Part shown: in pieces, positions 11,887 to 23,399 of the stretch
How positions within the stretch are numbered: the first letter of the stretch is position 1
Layout of the letters: every line of letters starts with the position of its first letter
Position numbers and translations under genes: made by a program
Origin: Symsagittifera roscoffensis
Lineage: Eukaryota; Xenacoelomorpha; Acoela; Convolutidae
Length of the DNA stretch: 64,000 nt
Assembly (NCBI RefSeq): GCF_963678635.1
Contig: NC_087068.1
Span: forward strand, 13,023,872 to 13,087,871
Reading direction: 5' to 3'
Notes under the pieces: model-generated
What the model saw: only the letters and a program-made list of their open reading frames with translations
What the model was told of the DNA's origin: nothing
Databases searched by the model: none

Positions 11887-12012
11887 CAGGACCTCTCACA
11901 GAAACCGCACGAAATCATACTCCCACTCCTGGCCTAACCCACCAGAAAGGACGTCCTGAGCATGCTCTATAGCCGGCCTAACCCACCGCGCTACATCCAC
12001 GCTTTGTGACCA
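11887..12012 (-). repeat. Candidate tRNA-derived SINE fragment (copy 2)
   Basis: This is the duplicate of the element at 3,660-3,785, with the A-box-like block at the complement of 11,982-11,993. It is near-identical to copy 1, so it arose by the segmental duplication and not by a new insertion. Confidence 0.4.
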
Positions 12013-12781
12013 CACTTCTATTTTTAATAAGAGGTACTCAAGGGTGAGTAACTCTTCAAAATAACCGAACTAAAACAAAAGCTTTTGTGAAAACAACTAA
12101 CCAAAATCATAATTAAAACACTAAACTAATAAAAATTTTATAAAATGTAAATTATACCTTGCAGTATATAGATCAGCATACAACACCAAAGACGAACATC
12201 CAAAGACAAAATGACCCCACTACACTCGAAAAAGAATGGCCAACCACAATCAATCTGCCGCCCACAATCACAACTCAAAGGATTTAGAGTACGACTTGAC
12301 TTCGCAGAAAAGGACTTCATTGAACTAGAACAATGACCACCTCGATGTTCAAGTATACGTACAGATCCGAGTAACCAGGCATCTCCTCCACGCACAATCT
12401 CCACGCCATTCCCAGACAAGGTCAACCCAAAAGAAGTTCTCTACATGGAACAGAAAAACCTGTCATAGCCAACCATTCTGAAATCAGATTTGAGTTTGTT
12501 GCGAAAACCCAGTCGTTGTCATGAGAAGACACAGCGATTGAACCTGGAACTTCTCTAACAAGAGAACCCAGAAGAAATATGATGTTCGCCAAATACCAAC
12601 GTCCATCATCCATCCTTTGAATTGCAGAAAGACTATTCTAAAAAACTCTGTAAAACCCGGATGGGTGGAACCTGATCTAAAACTACATTTTATGATTGGA
12701 TAAATTAGATATTTTACCACTGTAAAGTATTTAATATTAACCAATCATGATCCATCTAACTAACAACCCACTTATTTGTAA

Positions 12782-12809
12782 GTGCTGAAATTACTTGTAA
12801 TTTCAGCAC
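12782..12809. repeat. Perfect 12-bp inverted repeat (copy 2)
   Basis: Same GTGCTGAAATTA hairpin as at 4,555-4,582, carried along in the duplication. Confidence 0.6.
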
Positions 12810-13201
12810 CAGAGAGATTTGAATTTAACTTAGAATTTAGTTGCCTCTCCTAAGGAACTTCAGCAGCCGCAATAAACCAGTATACCCTAGATCTATTGAG
12901 CCTAGCAGAGACTAGTTAAACAACCTGAGACTAGATAGTATAAGAGTAAGATTAGGATCGGTATTAGACTAAGAAGTTGCACGAATCTATCCGGCCGAAA
13001 ATAAGATAGCGTGACGAGCAGACGGTGTACCCTATCCGAAATTACTCTATGAGTTAACCACATCGGTCCTAACTCATACGGGACTGTTTTGTATATGCAC
13101 CTTTATATGGCGTGTGGGGGGATGATTTTCACAAAAATCTCAATTTTTTCTTAAATTCATTTCATCTTTATTAAATTTTTTTTCATATTATTACTGCTTC
13201 A

Positions 13202-13772
13202 TTGATCTTAAAAGGCAGTCGGAACATTCAAGGTTTCGCCTTGATACGAGCAGTCTTGTTGTAATCAGGTTATGTAATTATTGTTCCAATTATTTTCGAA
13301 GAAATTGATATAATATGTATGCTAGGGGTGGTTTTTTCTCCAGACAAATTTCAACTTTTTAGTTAGCAGTTTTTGACGGAATTTTTAAAAAATCATTTGA
13401 AAAGTATTGTTACCTTGAGCTCAAGTTTAAAGAGATAATCCACCTGAGACCATTTTTTTGCGAAATTTTCGTGCTAAACAACTGTAAGTAGAGATTTAAT
13501 CCCTATTAGAAATCGTTCCAAATTCAAGTAAGGCGAAAAGTTTGTTCTACTTATTACTTCGCTATAAGCGAAATATCATTTAGTACTTAAAATAGTTCGT
13601 AAGAGGTGATTTTAAATAAAAAACCTAATGGAAAAATCGATTTTTTTTCCTTTTTTTTGAAAAGTGCCACCCATTTTATAAAATTGAACACTACTCTACC
13701 TTAAAATGCAGTCGGAACATTCAGGGCTCGCCCTGATACGAGCAGTCTTGCTGAGTTATGCTCTGGTTATAA
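13202..13772. repeat. Hairpin-bearing ~500 bp repeat (copy 2)
   Basis: This is the duplicate of 4,975-5,545, with both GCAGTCGGAACATTCA boundary blocks retained, about 494 bp apart. Confidence 0.7.
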
Positions 13773-13799
13773 TTGCTACATAACTATTTTTATTTACAG

Positions 13800-14002
13800 G
13801 AATCCTTCAATGTGCTGTGTTTCTCGGAACCCTGATTTGTGCTTCAATTTACATGGAAAAGTTTGACCCCGATAATGATCACGCAGGATGGGGAAAGTAT
13901 CTGACATGGGTCACTTTGTTTCTCACTTTTGCCCCAATTGGGCTAAACGGAGCCATGACTTACAGGCTCATAACAGGGCAATTCTCATCAATCAGAGACT
14001 GA
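13800..14002 (+). CDS. Terminal exon of a multi-pass membrane protein gene (copy 2)
   Basis: Same exon as at 5,573-5,775, with an intact TTTATTTACAG acceptor, open frame and stop. One Trp is changed to Leu in the second helix (WVTW to WVTL). Only one of the two copies is needed to complete the host transcript. The second could be skipped, serve as an alternative 3' end, or be an assembly duplicate. Confidence 0.55.
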
Positions 14003-14711
14003 GCAAAACTAATTTAATCATTTCTTAAATGTTATTATAAACACGCTTGCTTTTTATGCGATAAAATTTTGATCTGCAGTTAGAAGTAGTTAAAATATTC
14101 AAATTGATTTGCTCGACCTAACGTGATGTAATACATCAAGGCAGCAGATGAAATAAAAGATAGACGCCAAGGGTACTTATTCAGAACAACTCATTCGGTC
14201 GATCAGCAGCTATCTTTTTAAAACGTAATCTTTTTAGCTCGCATAAGCGATAAATAAACTTCAAAGGGAAACGGGCACAAAAAGAAACGCGCGGGGAAAG
14301 GCGTGCGAGTTTTTTTTTTCAATTTTTTGCGAAAATTCATAAAATATCTCTTTTAATTAGTAACATTTATTTTTTGGCTACAACTTGCAAAAGTTGACTT
14401 GAAAATACTTGCGTTTCATTAAGGTTGGAAAGCCATTTTGGTCAGTGTCCATTTCTTTGCTATATCATAGAGCTATCGCTGCGTCATTAGAAAGAAACAC
14501 TGCTGCTAGTCTCGCAGATTCAAAAAAACGATGTCTGAATTTAAAAAGCATCTATTTTTTGACTTGTGCTGAAACCTGCCAAATATTTCGAAGAAACGAT
14601 CAAAGTGTGATTGGCACGTTTTTGTTTCTTCAAACTAACTTTACCGATCAACGGTACAATCCCCCCCTTAAGCAGGGCCTAGAAAAATACAATTGGGGGA
14701 TAACAAGTCAA

Positions 14712-16292
14712 TTAACTGAAAGTTTTGTCAATTAATTGGATTGACAATCCTGGTTATGTCAATTAAACAATTAATTGCAATAAAATTTCGTTCATGGCTT
14801 TTGCTACATCAGTCTTTGACCAAAATTGTTGGTTGATGTTCAGAAAAAGCTGCATTTCGAGGTGCGTTGGAAGCAGACCTTGTCTCAGGTCATTGAATGC
14901 AGATCCGGCTTTGCTAGAAAATCGTTCTGCCATGTTGGAAGTTCGTCGTAAGTATTGGACGATTTGATAGACACTACTGGGTAAATTTTTTGTACGCTTT
15001 TTCTTTTTGAGAATACTCGAGGCAAAGTCGTCTTCAGGTTTTTTGTTTACTGTATCAATTGATTAAACTCATTCTTTTTTCAGCGGTTCAGCTGCCTCGC
15101 ACTCTTTTTCAAAATTCGATGAGTGTTTTATTTCAGAGTCTCTTGATATGTTACAAAGAGAGATACTTTGACTTGTTTGGGTATTGCTCCATGATTGCAT
15201 CAAAGAGGCATGGGGCATCGTTCATATCAAAATCAACTTTATGGCGAGAAACCGTGGCTGACCCACTTCTTCATTTCTTGAAACAAAGCTTCGATTTAAT
15301 TGTTTCCTTTTGCTTATGGAATGAGCTCCAACAAATCTTTGACTTTGTCAAATTTGGATATATGCTCTTCCAGGGTCATATATGTTTCGATCTTTTTGAA
15401 GTCACTGCTCCACCTTGCAGTGTTTCGCGTGATTGACCGTTTCTATGTAAGTTGACGTAGTTCTGCAGACAATTTAAACTTTTTGCGTTAACACATAAGT
15501 GTGTTCACTTTTGATAGAAGTTGTTCATGCTCTTTCGTGGCAACTTTAACGGCCAAGTTAAACCTGTGTGAATGACAGCCAATGAATGGAGTGTTTAACA
15601 GATTTGCCAGTACTCTTTTAGTCTCACAGTTGTCTCCGATAAGTGCTGTGACATGGTTCATGGACTTGTCGTACACTGTCTCAACTACGCAAACGATAAA
15701 ATCATAGTGTGCTTTTGTTGTCAGTTGAGTTTCTATAATAAAAAGAGGAGAAGCCAGTAACAGCTTCGTGTAACCAACTCCGTTAGCGTCTGGAAATGTT
15801 GTATCTGAAAGTTTTGTTAGTGTCTCGAAAACGAGGGCAAAATTTTCAGGCAAGTGAATGGCTTTTTTTTCTGCTTAACGATTTTGGTAAGGCCATCCAT
15901 GTATTTCATAACCGTTTTTGGTGATATGTTTCAGATTAGACTACTTGCGACTCAGAAGATCTTCAACAAAATTGAAATGTTTTATACCCAACACGAGCCA
16001 CTCGATCCACCCAAAAGTGTTTTCACCAGGCCCGGAAACTCTCAACCTTCCACATTTTGTGGATCCAGTAAATGTCGTAATCGCGCTCTGTTGTGCACTC
16101 GGTGTGCCTTCCCATTCCGGGCGATGAGAGCTGATACGAGAAAAAAAAAGTTACACCAGCCTGATTACTTTTTCTGATGCAAAGGTTTGAGGCAAACACA
16201 CTTTCACTCGCCTGAGTTTCAGTGAAATATCGCATCCAAATTTCTTTCTGGCTGACTAAGTTGGAATGTAATACGAGTTGATATGTAATACA
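14712..16292 (-). pseudogene. hAT-family transposase remnant (copy 2)
   Basis: This duplicate of 6,480-8,060 has the same block order (BED-like, GDNCETK/CHSHRFNLAV core at 15,853-15,488, C-terminal dimerisation segment near 14,950-14,770) and the same frame breaks. The breaks therefore pre-date the duplication. Confidence 0.8.
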
Positions 16293-17839
16293 AGAAATAA
16301 AACTAATGAACAAATTAAACAGCAGCTCACTTGATCTGAATAGCAAACAGTGAAAGCAATTTTGTGGAAACTGGTACATGATTTCTATTTAATGTTGTAT
16401 AGCGTGCCACCCAAATATAGAAGGCCCAATTAATTGCACTAACTGAAAGAAAACTATTAAAAATTATGCGTCTCCGATTAATTGCAATTACTTGGTTACC
16501 AAATAAATTTTAGTAAAACTTACCCCTAAGTGACCAACCGTAGAAGTTCCCCCTAGCCACGCATTAATTTTGAAAACTATTTCGGTATAATGAATGCATT
16601 TTGAACAAACACGCACATAAAATTGATTGTCATAAATTTTAATGGGCTTGCATTTGAATGATGTTAATAATCTAAGCTAACGTATTTTGATCAACTTACT
16701 CTAAACAAACTGTTAATTTTATAAATCTATCGTATACTCAAAATTATTTCCTGAAAAATCCATGTTTTCCCCCCTAAATCATTTTGGAGTGGAGGGGAAC
16801 TGTACGCTTTATCCAACTTTACATATGGGTCATTTAATGATAAAAACATTTTGCTCTGTTAGCGCGTAAAGTGTAGAAACTATTAGTACGTTGCAAAAAG
16901 CTATAAACCCTAATTACACTTTAAATAGCGCGTGTGTATTAACTTTGCAGAAAAAACTCTACAAAAACATACAAATTTTAATTTTTTCAAGGAACTTGTT
17001 TGCAAGGCCAAACTTTGCACTGGATAGGCGCACAATTCAGTGTGTGTAGTTCTCTGAAACCCAGAGACAAGTCATTAAACTTGTTAAATTTTGTCGGAAC
17101 GATTAAAGAAAAAGAAAGGGCAAAGAAAAACTAAAGAGAGCGTCCTTGTTGCGGAATCTTCTTGAATTCAAAAAATACACAGTTTGGCCTTGTAATGTTC
17201 AAAAAACTGTACAGTCAATCGCTGATAAACTTGTTTTTGACGAAGCGTGGAGCCCTGTGTTTATAAGGTAATTTGCAAAACTTTGGAACACACAAACCTT
17301 TGGCACTTTTTGTGCACTTTTGAGCACTTTTGGCAGGTCAGTTTGAAACTGTTTAAATTGCCTGAAATAGGTAATTTGCTCTATGATTCATCTATTTTGT
17401 CTTTATATCATAGTGCTCTGACTGAAAACGAGTAGTGTTTAACGTTTTAAAACAAATCGAATCTCATTAATGAATGGGAAGTCATAGCGCTCAAACTGAA
17501 AACCGTGCTTCAATTAATCTGTTCATTGAGCTGAAACGGAGGAAAAACAATTGTTATCTACAATTGGGATCAATACCATTTTTTTTCGGTGTTTTGTGTT
17601 TTTTTTACCTTGCATAGTACCAAGTGAATAATAACAACACTCACAACAGTGCTCGTATATTAGGGCAAAACCTTCATGACTCCGATATTCCGACTATCCC
17701 TTAAGACTGCGTGAAAAATGTTGTTTCAAAAACTGATGAAAATTTGAAAAAAAAAGAAATGAACGAAGCTTTTTTTATATATGCTTACCTTTTATCCCGC
17801 CAACATGCTTTTTATCATCACAGATAAAACACCTTTTTT
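16293..17839. other. AT-rich stretch, nothing recognised (unit 2)
   Basis: Copy of 8,061-9,605. No supported gene, RNA or repeat beyond the duplication itself. Confidence 0.5.
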
Positions 17840-20800
17840 GGAATCAGACCAAAAATTGTTTTTATTTGAAGTAATTTTCTAGATTTTTTTGAAATTTTGT
17901 GGAAAGCAAATACTTAAAAAATCCCAAAAAATAAAAAAAAACTCTAAAAAATAAAAAACGCCACAATCGTAAGAACACGCCCAAATTACTTTCATAGTCG
18001 ACACAAAAAAAGTGGGAAAAAGATAAGCATGTTTAATTTTAAAACTAGTAACGAAATTTTATAAAAAGAATGGAGACATAATTAAAATAAGATCCACCTT
18101 TAAAATTTTTTCAATCAGGTTTAACACCTTAAAAGTTACACCTTGTTTTTTTCAACCTTTATAGAGCTATACTAGGTCGCACATTGAACTAAATGTCTCT
18201 TTTTTGAAAACACTGAACTAAAATTAAATTTTAACTCCCTATGCAAGCGAAATTTTAAAAATAGAAAGTAATTTCAATGAGGAATAAACATTAATCATTT
18301 CAATTGTTCTCTGTAAGAAAGCAGATCAATAAATTTGTGAATTTATGGTACTTCAAAACTTGCACGAACAAAAGGTTTTAATGATTGTAAGGGTAAAACG
18401 AGTCAGGGCATGGTTCTTTATATTTGTCAGTTTGCACTAAATCTTACGATAACGTTTTTTTTACAATCTCCTTTTCTGAGGGAGACCAGCATCCGAACAC
18501 TATCGTTCAATTATATGGTCATTGGAGTTTTGATCTTTGCCGAAAATCTTGCTAGTGAATGAAACAACAAACACTAAATGTTCGAATTGTATGAAAGATT
18601 AACGTTAAAAAAAGAAAAGGCTGTTGTTTGCAGGGCTGTTCTGTTCTGCTACAATTTCTTTCGTTTGAAAGGCAGTCCAAATCCAGTTAAATTGGTAACC
18701 TGGCATCCACAAAAGTAAAAAATGAGTAACCACGTATCTGTTTACTGTGTAATCTGGTTTGTTGGTGTGTTTGAGTTAAATCACAAACATCTCTTCATGA
18801 AACATACCTAATTTTCACAATCATATGACAAGATATGAACTTGTTTTGAGCTTTGACATAACGTGGAGATTAAAAAACAATTTCTGAACGATCATTTTGA
18901 ACGATCATTTTGAACGACCCTAAGCTTTCACGCATTGTCATCGCTTCAACAAACCAATTGCACCACTTTAGACCGCATGTCTTAACGTTTCTTTTGATAC
19001 AATTTATGAAGGCTTTAATTTGAATTTAAAAAGCAGATTATGAAAAACTGTAGACCAAAAAACTAATTTTTTCTAGTAGTTGAAAACGCGAACATGAGCA
19101 CTCAGTGCGTGAACATCTTCTTTCCGCTGCCAGTGGGTTCAAAATTTTAAAAAACTTCAGCTCCACGATATAAAAACATATCTTGAACGGAAAAGTTTGA
19201 GATTTGAAAATTTTCGTCTGACTTGTGGGACAAAATTATATACAGTAATTATATACGTCTGACTTGTGGGACAAAATTATATACAGGGCCGAACAATAAT
19301 TAAGCAATCAAAAATTTTCAAACAGTATTTCGTACTCTTCTTCTTCTTCTTCTTCTTCTTCTTCTTCTTCTTCTTCTTTAAGTTTCCTTTTTCCTGGAAA
19401 TAAAATTGCAATTTCTACCTTGAGTTCGTTTTTAGGGGCTACCTCCAATTTTCTTTTTTCCCAAGCTTTGGTAAACAATCATGATGAAAAACCCGTGTTA
19501 GCTGACACCGATAATTTTTGAGATCGTCTTCAAATACCGTCAATTCCAGGTTAGGTAGGTCGCCAGCTGCAGCTGGACTCCAAAAGACCACCGCCGGCTA
19601 CCACGACTTTTCTTGCCAGGGCAAAACCCTGAGTGTTCTGAATGCCTCTTAACTCGTCTCGAATAGTTTTTGCTTAATTAAAAATTGAATTTCAAGCTAT
19701 CAACTTTAAGCTGATCAAATAAAATTTAAAGTGTTACGTTTTCAGTCGGGTACGGAAATAAAGAAACCAAGTAGCTGCCTCAATTCAATTTGGAAATATT
19801 TTAAAGTGCCAAATTAGAAAAGGCGCCTTTTAGACAAACTATTGGCAGGATTTTTTGATGGTGCGCACACCCGGCTGGGCCCATGTAGACGAAGAGTTTA
19901 GTGAAATTTGTCTGAATAAAATAAATACCGTGAGCATATACAATCCGCAATTTTCTTCAGAAAACGGAACAATAATTTTGTCAACTACTCCTGTCTGAGA
20001 GTTTTGTATAAATAAAAATGAAAGAAGAAAGAAGGACTTTAAACAGAGTGCTCAAAACTTGTCAAAATTGAACCCGTTTTATGGAACAATCTAAATTGTA
20101 CTAGTTTCCATTCGAAAAAGAAACTATTTTAAAGGAATTTAGAACGTTGCCTTGGTCAATTTATTTTTAATCAGTTAAAGTTACTTGTCGGCCTCTAATT
20201 TTCGGAATTTTTTTCGCTTAAACATAACATACTGCTTGGAGATAGCTTATTATGCAGATTGATAGTTAAAAATAATAATTATTAGGTTATTTTGTTATTT
20301 CTCCTTAACGTAAGGATTCTGTAAAAAGTTGGGAATTCCTACACAAATAGTACAACAAATTTTAGAGTCCAAATTGATCGATACCGCAAGGAAACGACAG
20401 AAAACATGTTGTAACTAAATCAAGATAAATAACTCAAAAAAATTAAAAATTTTCTGCCAATTCTCGATGAAAAGCGCCTGTAAGTTTTGATTAGACTTTT
20501 AGGCTGATAATACTTACATTTCTCCTTGACTTCAGTTAAAGATTTGTTCAGCAAATCCGAGATGTTGAAAAAAGGCTCTTTAGTTAACCTAACATTGTAG
20601 CATACAAAACATATGTTGTCGTATGAAAAACTTGCAATTTTGTAAAAAGCTACGCGCCAACTTTTCAATGACATTCACTACAATTTTAAGACTATATCTC
20701 CAAAACAAAGTTGGACATACTGCAGAATTATTTGAAAAGGTCAATGCAAAATATACATGAAAAAAGAAACATCAAAAAGTAAAATCGACCAGCTGAAAAA

Positions 20801-21627
20801 AGAAAGTTCGTTCATTTAAAAAAAAACAACATACGTACAAAATTAAACAAAAACTGTCAAATCAAATATAGAAAAGTAGTCAAAAGCAATTTTAAACACC
20901 TTCAAAAGAAATCAGAAAGCAACTATGTGGTGAAACACTGATCAGATCTGAAAAAAAAACAGATCTGTATTTACGAAAACTAACTGAAAAGAAAAAAGTG
21001 AGCGAGAAAACTTTTTTTTGTAAAAACTTACCAAGACTATGAAACTGTTTTTGAGATTGTAATACGTCTTGTAAATAATCCAGATACAGTTGTACCAAAT
21101 TTTGGGCACTCTTTTTTCTGCAATTTTGAACTGTGTAAAATATCATTTGATGAAATTTTAGTTGGGTACAGTTTCTCATAATTACGTATCTTATCAATTT
21201 TAGCAATTGAACAAAAATTATTGACCAAAAGATTATGACTAAAAAAGTTTTAGATAAATCGCAAGACTGAAAAGTGAAATTGAGAAAATTGTTTCTAATT
21301 TAAATTCAAGAAAATGGCATTTGAATTCAAAATAATGTTTTAGCGAAAGGGTTTTTTCTTGAACGGATCCTTCAAGTTTTGTCATTAAATATAATTGAAT
21401 TATAATAGCTTTGAATTTAATATGCTCAATTTTATTCAGATTGGACTGATGCAACTTGTTAATTTTTTCAGTACCTTAGAAGGGAATTTTATCACTGTGT
21501 CATTTTTATGCCTAAACATGGTTATGACGATTATTACGATACAAGATATACCGTTTGAAAATTAGTCTTTCTTTGATGTTTAGTAGATTAAACATTAACA
21601 AATAATTCAAATTTAAAACGGTTATGC
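17840..21627. other. AT-rich intergenic or intronic DNA with minor tandem repeats
   Basis: No supported gene on either strand. Minor structure includes a short tandem GAACGATCATTTT near 18,890, a 41 bp-spaced direct repeat (CGTCTGACTTGTGGGACAAA at 19,215 and 19,256), a CTT microsatellite at 19,335-19,379, and a worn copy of the hairpin repeat near 19,610-19,670. Short minus-strand frames around 20.4-21.4 kb have no recognisable motifs. Confidence 0.5.
19335..19379. repeat. (CTT)n microsatellite, about 15 units
   Basis: An uninterrupted run of CTT/TTC triplets covers about 45 bp. It is a simple-sequence repeat with no coding context. Confidence 0.95.
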
Positions 21628-21629
21628 TA

Positions 21630-22360
21630 CAGTGATGATTTAAATTAGCCGGACAAATCGAACAAAACTTGAATTTTCAAACGCGTTTTCCTCAAATTGG
21701 GTTAAGATTAGACAAAAAGTGAAGAAACAAAAGTTGCTTAGAATTTCACCAGAATTAATATGGTGCTATTTTTTCTCCAAAATTCTCAACAAAAATTTTA
21801 CCTCAAAAATGGGTCATTTTGACTTTTTTCAATTAATCAAGAATTACGCTGAAACTACTTTGTTGATTGATAAGAAAATTATATCACAGGAAGCTTGTTA
21901 CGCAGCTCAACAAAGTTTAACAAGGGTTAAATCTTCAAAAACCAGTAAAAGAGAAAAAATTTTCTCTCGATTTTCAATAAATGTGATTTTTACCAGATAA
22001 AACCCAGAATCTCTGTTTAAAAATAAATTTTAAACGATTTTCGCAAATTTTTGAAGATTTAACCCTTGTTAAACTTTGTTGACCTGCGTAAGAAGCTTCC
22101 TGTGATATAATTTTCTTATCAATCAACAAAGTAGCTTCAGCGTAATTCTTGATTAGTTGAAAAAAACCAAAATGACCCATTTTTGGGGTAAAGTTTTTGT
22201 TGAGAATTTTGGAGGAAAAATAGCACCATAATAATTCTGGTGAAATTCTAAGCAATTTTTGTTCTCTACACTTTTTGTCTAATCTTAACCCAATTTGAGA
22301 AAAACGCGTTTAAAATTTCAAGTTTTGTTCGTTTTGTCCGGATAATTTAAATCAGCACTG
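21630..22360. mobile_element. Foldback MITE with Tc1/mariner-like ends and TA target duplication
   Basis: The two halves are near-complete inverted repeats of each other (left arm ~21,630-21,945, right arm ~22,045-22,360) around a short centre. The ends read CAGTG-TGATTTAAAT on the left and its complement on the right, each flanked by TA (21,628-21,629 and 22,361-22,362). CAGTGCTG plus TA is the typical end of Tc1-like transposons, so a Tc1/mariner transposase probably mobilised it in trans. Each arm contains the same ~93-codon open stretch in opposite directions; these are mirror images of non-coding arms, not genes. The arms differ at several sites, so the insertion is not brand new. Confidence 0.88.
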
Positions 22361-22362
22361 TA

Positions 22363-23399
22363 TAAAGAAAAACAAGCAAAACCGTTTTTTTTTCTGGATG
22401 TAACAACAAGTTGAAGTTTTCTGACCACACTGCTTTAAAGAAACAAATTCAAGTAGAAAAATTTTAAAAGTTCTAACTTTAGAGTTATTAACAATTTTGT
22501 CGGTAGTATTAGGCTTTTAAGAAACTGAGTAACAAATAAAAAAGTTGAAATATGATATCAACGTGTCTGGCTCTATACTATCATCCCACTCTTCAAAAAG
22601 GATCGGATGAATCAAACAGAAGTTGAAAATTTCATTTTGGAAAATTTTTGTTTTTACAGGTTTTTGCAGAAGAGCTATCAATGGACACCTCAGATTTTGT
22701 ACTGTGCACTGTTTGATGAACAATTTACATCTACTCAAACAACCTGGGCGTCATAAGCAACCAGAATCGACACGAAATTAACAACACGCAAGATTTACAG
22801 AACCTACCCGATTTGAACTCTTTAAAACGAGAACCGATGAATTTTTTTCAACTCCTGAAACAATAGAAGAAACTAAATGAGTAGAAAAGCTTAAAAGTTA
22901 ACCAAAAAACCCTTCATCTTTGAGTTTTCAATGCTTTCGGTCTTCCAACGAACCTATGAATTGGTAGAGATTTTTCCTACTATACATCGAAATAAATTGG
23001 CAGCGGGTAATTTGCAATTGCAAAACATAAAGAAAACTATTGGTTTTTTAAGTTGTTCACCGGTTTTCTGCAATTTACTTAGTACTTCGTCCTCCTTGCG
23101 TCAATTATTTGTTGTATTAATTGTTTCAGAACCCCATTAAATTAAAAAGATTTTCTTTTCCCACTATCAGGATTTTATCTGCAAACATCTTGAGCAGTGA
23201 TATTTTTCTTGTGTTTTGTTAACTATTCCCCCCCTATAGTACCTTGTAACGAATTCCCCATCCCCATATAAAAAATAATTGAACAGTAAAGCATTTACGA
23301 ATTTAGTACCTTATACCGAATCCCCCCCTTCATTGCAATAGAGGGGGGGATTGTTGACAAGGTCCCTTTTCTTGAAAACTAAAAGCTACTTGGTTTCTT
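22363..23399. other. AT-rich stretch with a C7/G7 inverted repeat
   Basis: No supported gene. A phrase TAGTACCTT(G/A)TA-CGAATTCCCC occurs twice (about 23,235 and 23,305). The second runs into a perfect 11 bp inverted repeat, AATCCCCCCCT at 23,319-23,329 and AGGGGGGGATT at 23,342-23,352, possibly the edge of a small degraded element. Confidence 0.4.

Larger units (their letters stand above)
9606..17839. repeat. Tandem segmental duplication, unit 2 (8.23 kb)
   Basis: This is the second unit of the head-to-tail duplication, starting inside the 601-codon frame and ending in the T-run just before GGAATC at 17,840. The junction joins the end of unit 1 (ACACCTTTTTT) directly to the unit start (TATGCTTCAC). 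Parallel features are shifted by 8,227-8,233 bp, depending on small indels. Confidence 0.9.

Noticed and set aside
21719-22255. Two 93-codon frames facing each other
   Set aside because: They are mirror images in the arms of a foldback MITE; similarity comes from the inverted repeat, not from coding.
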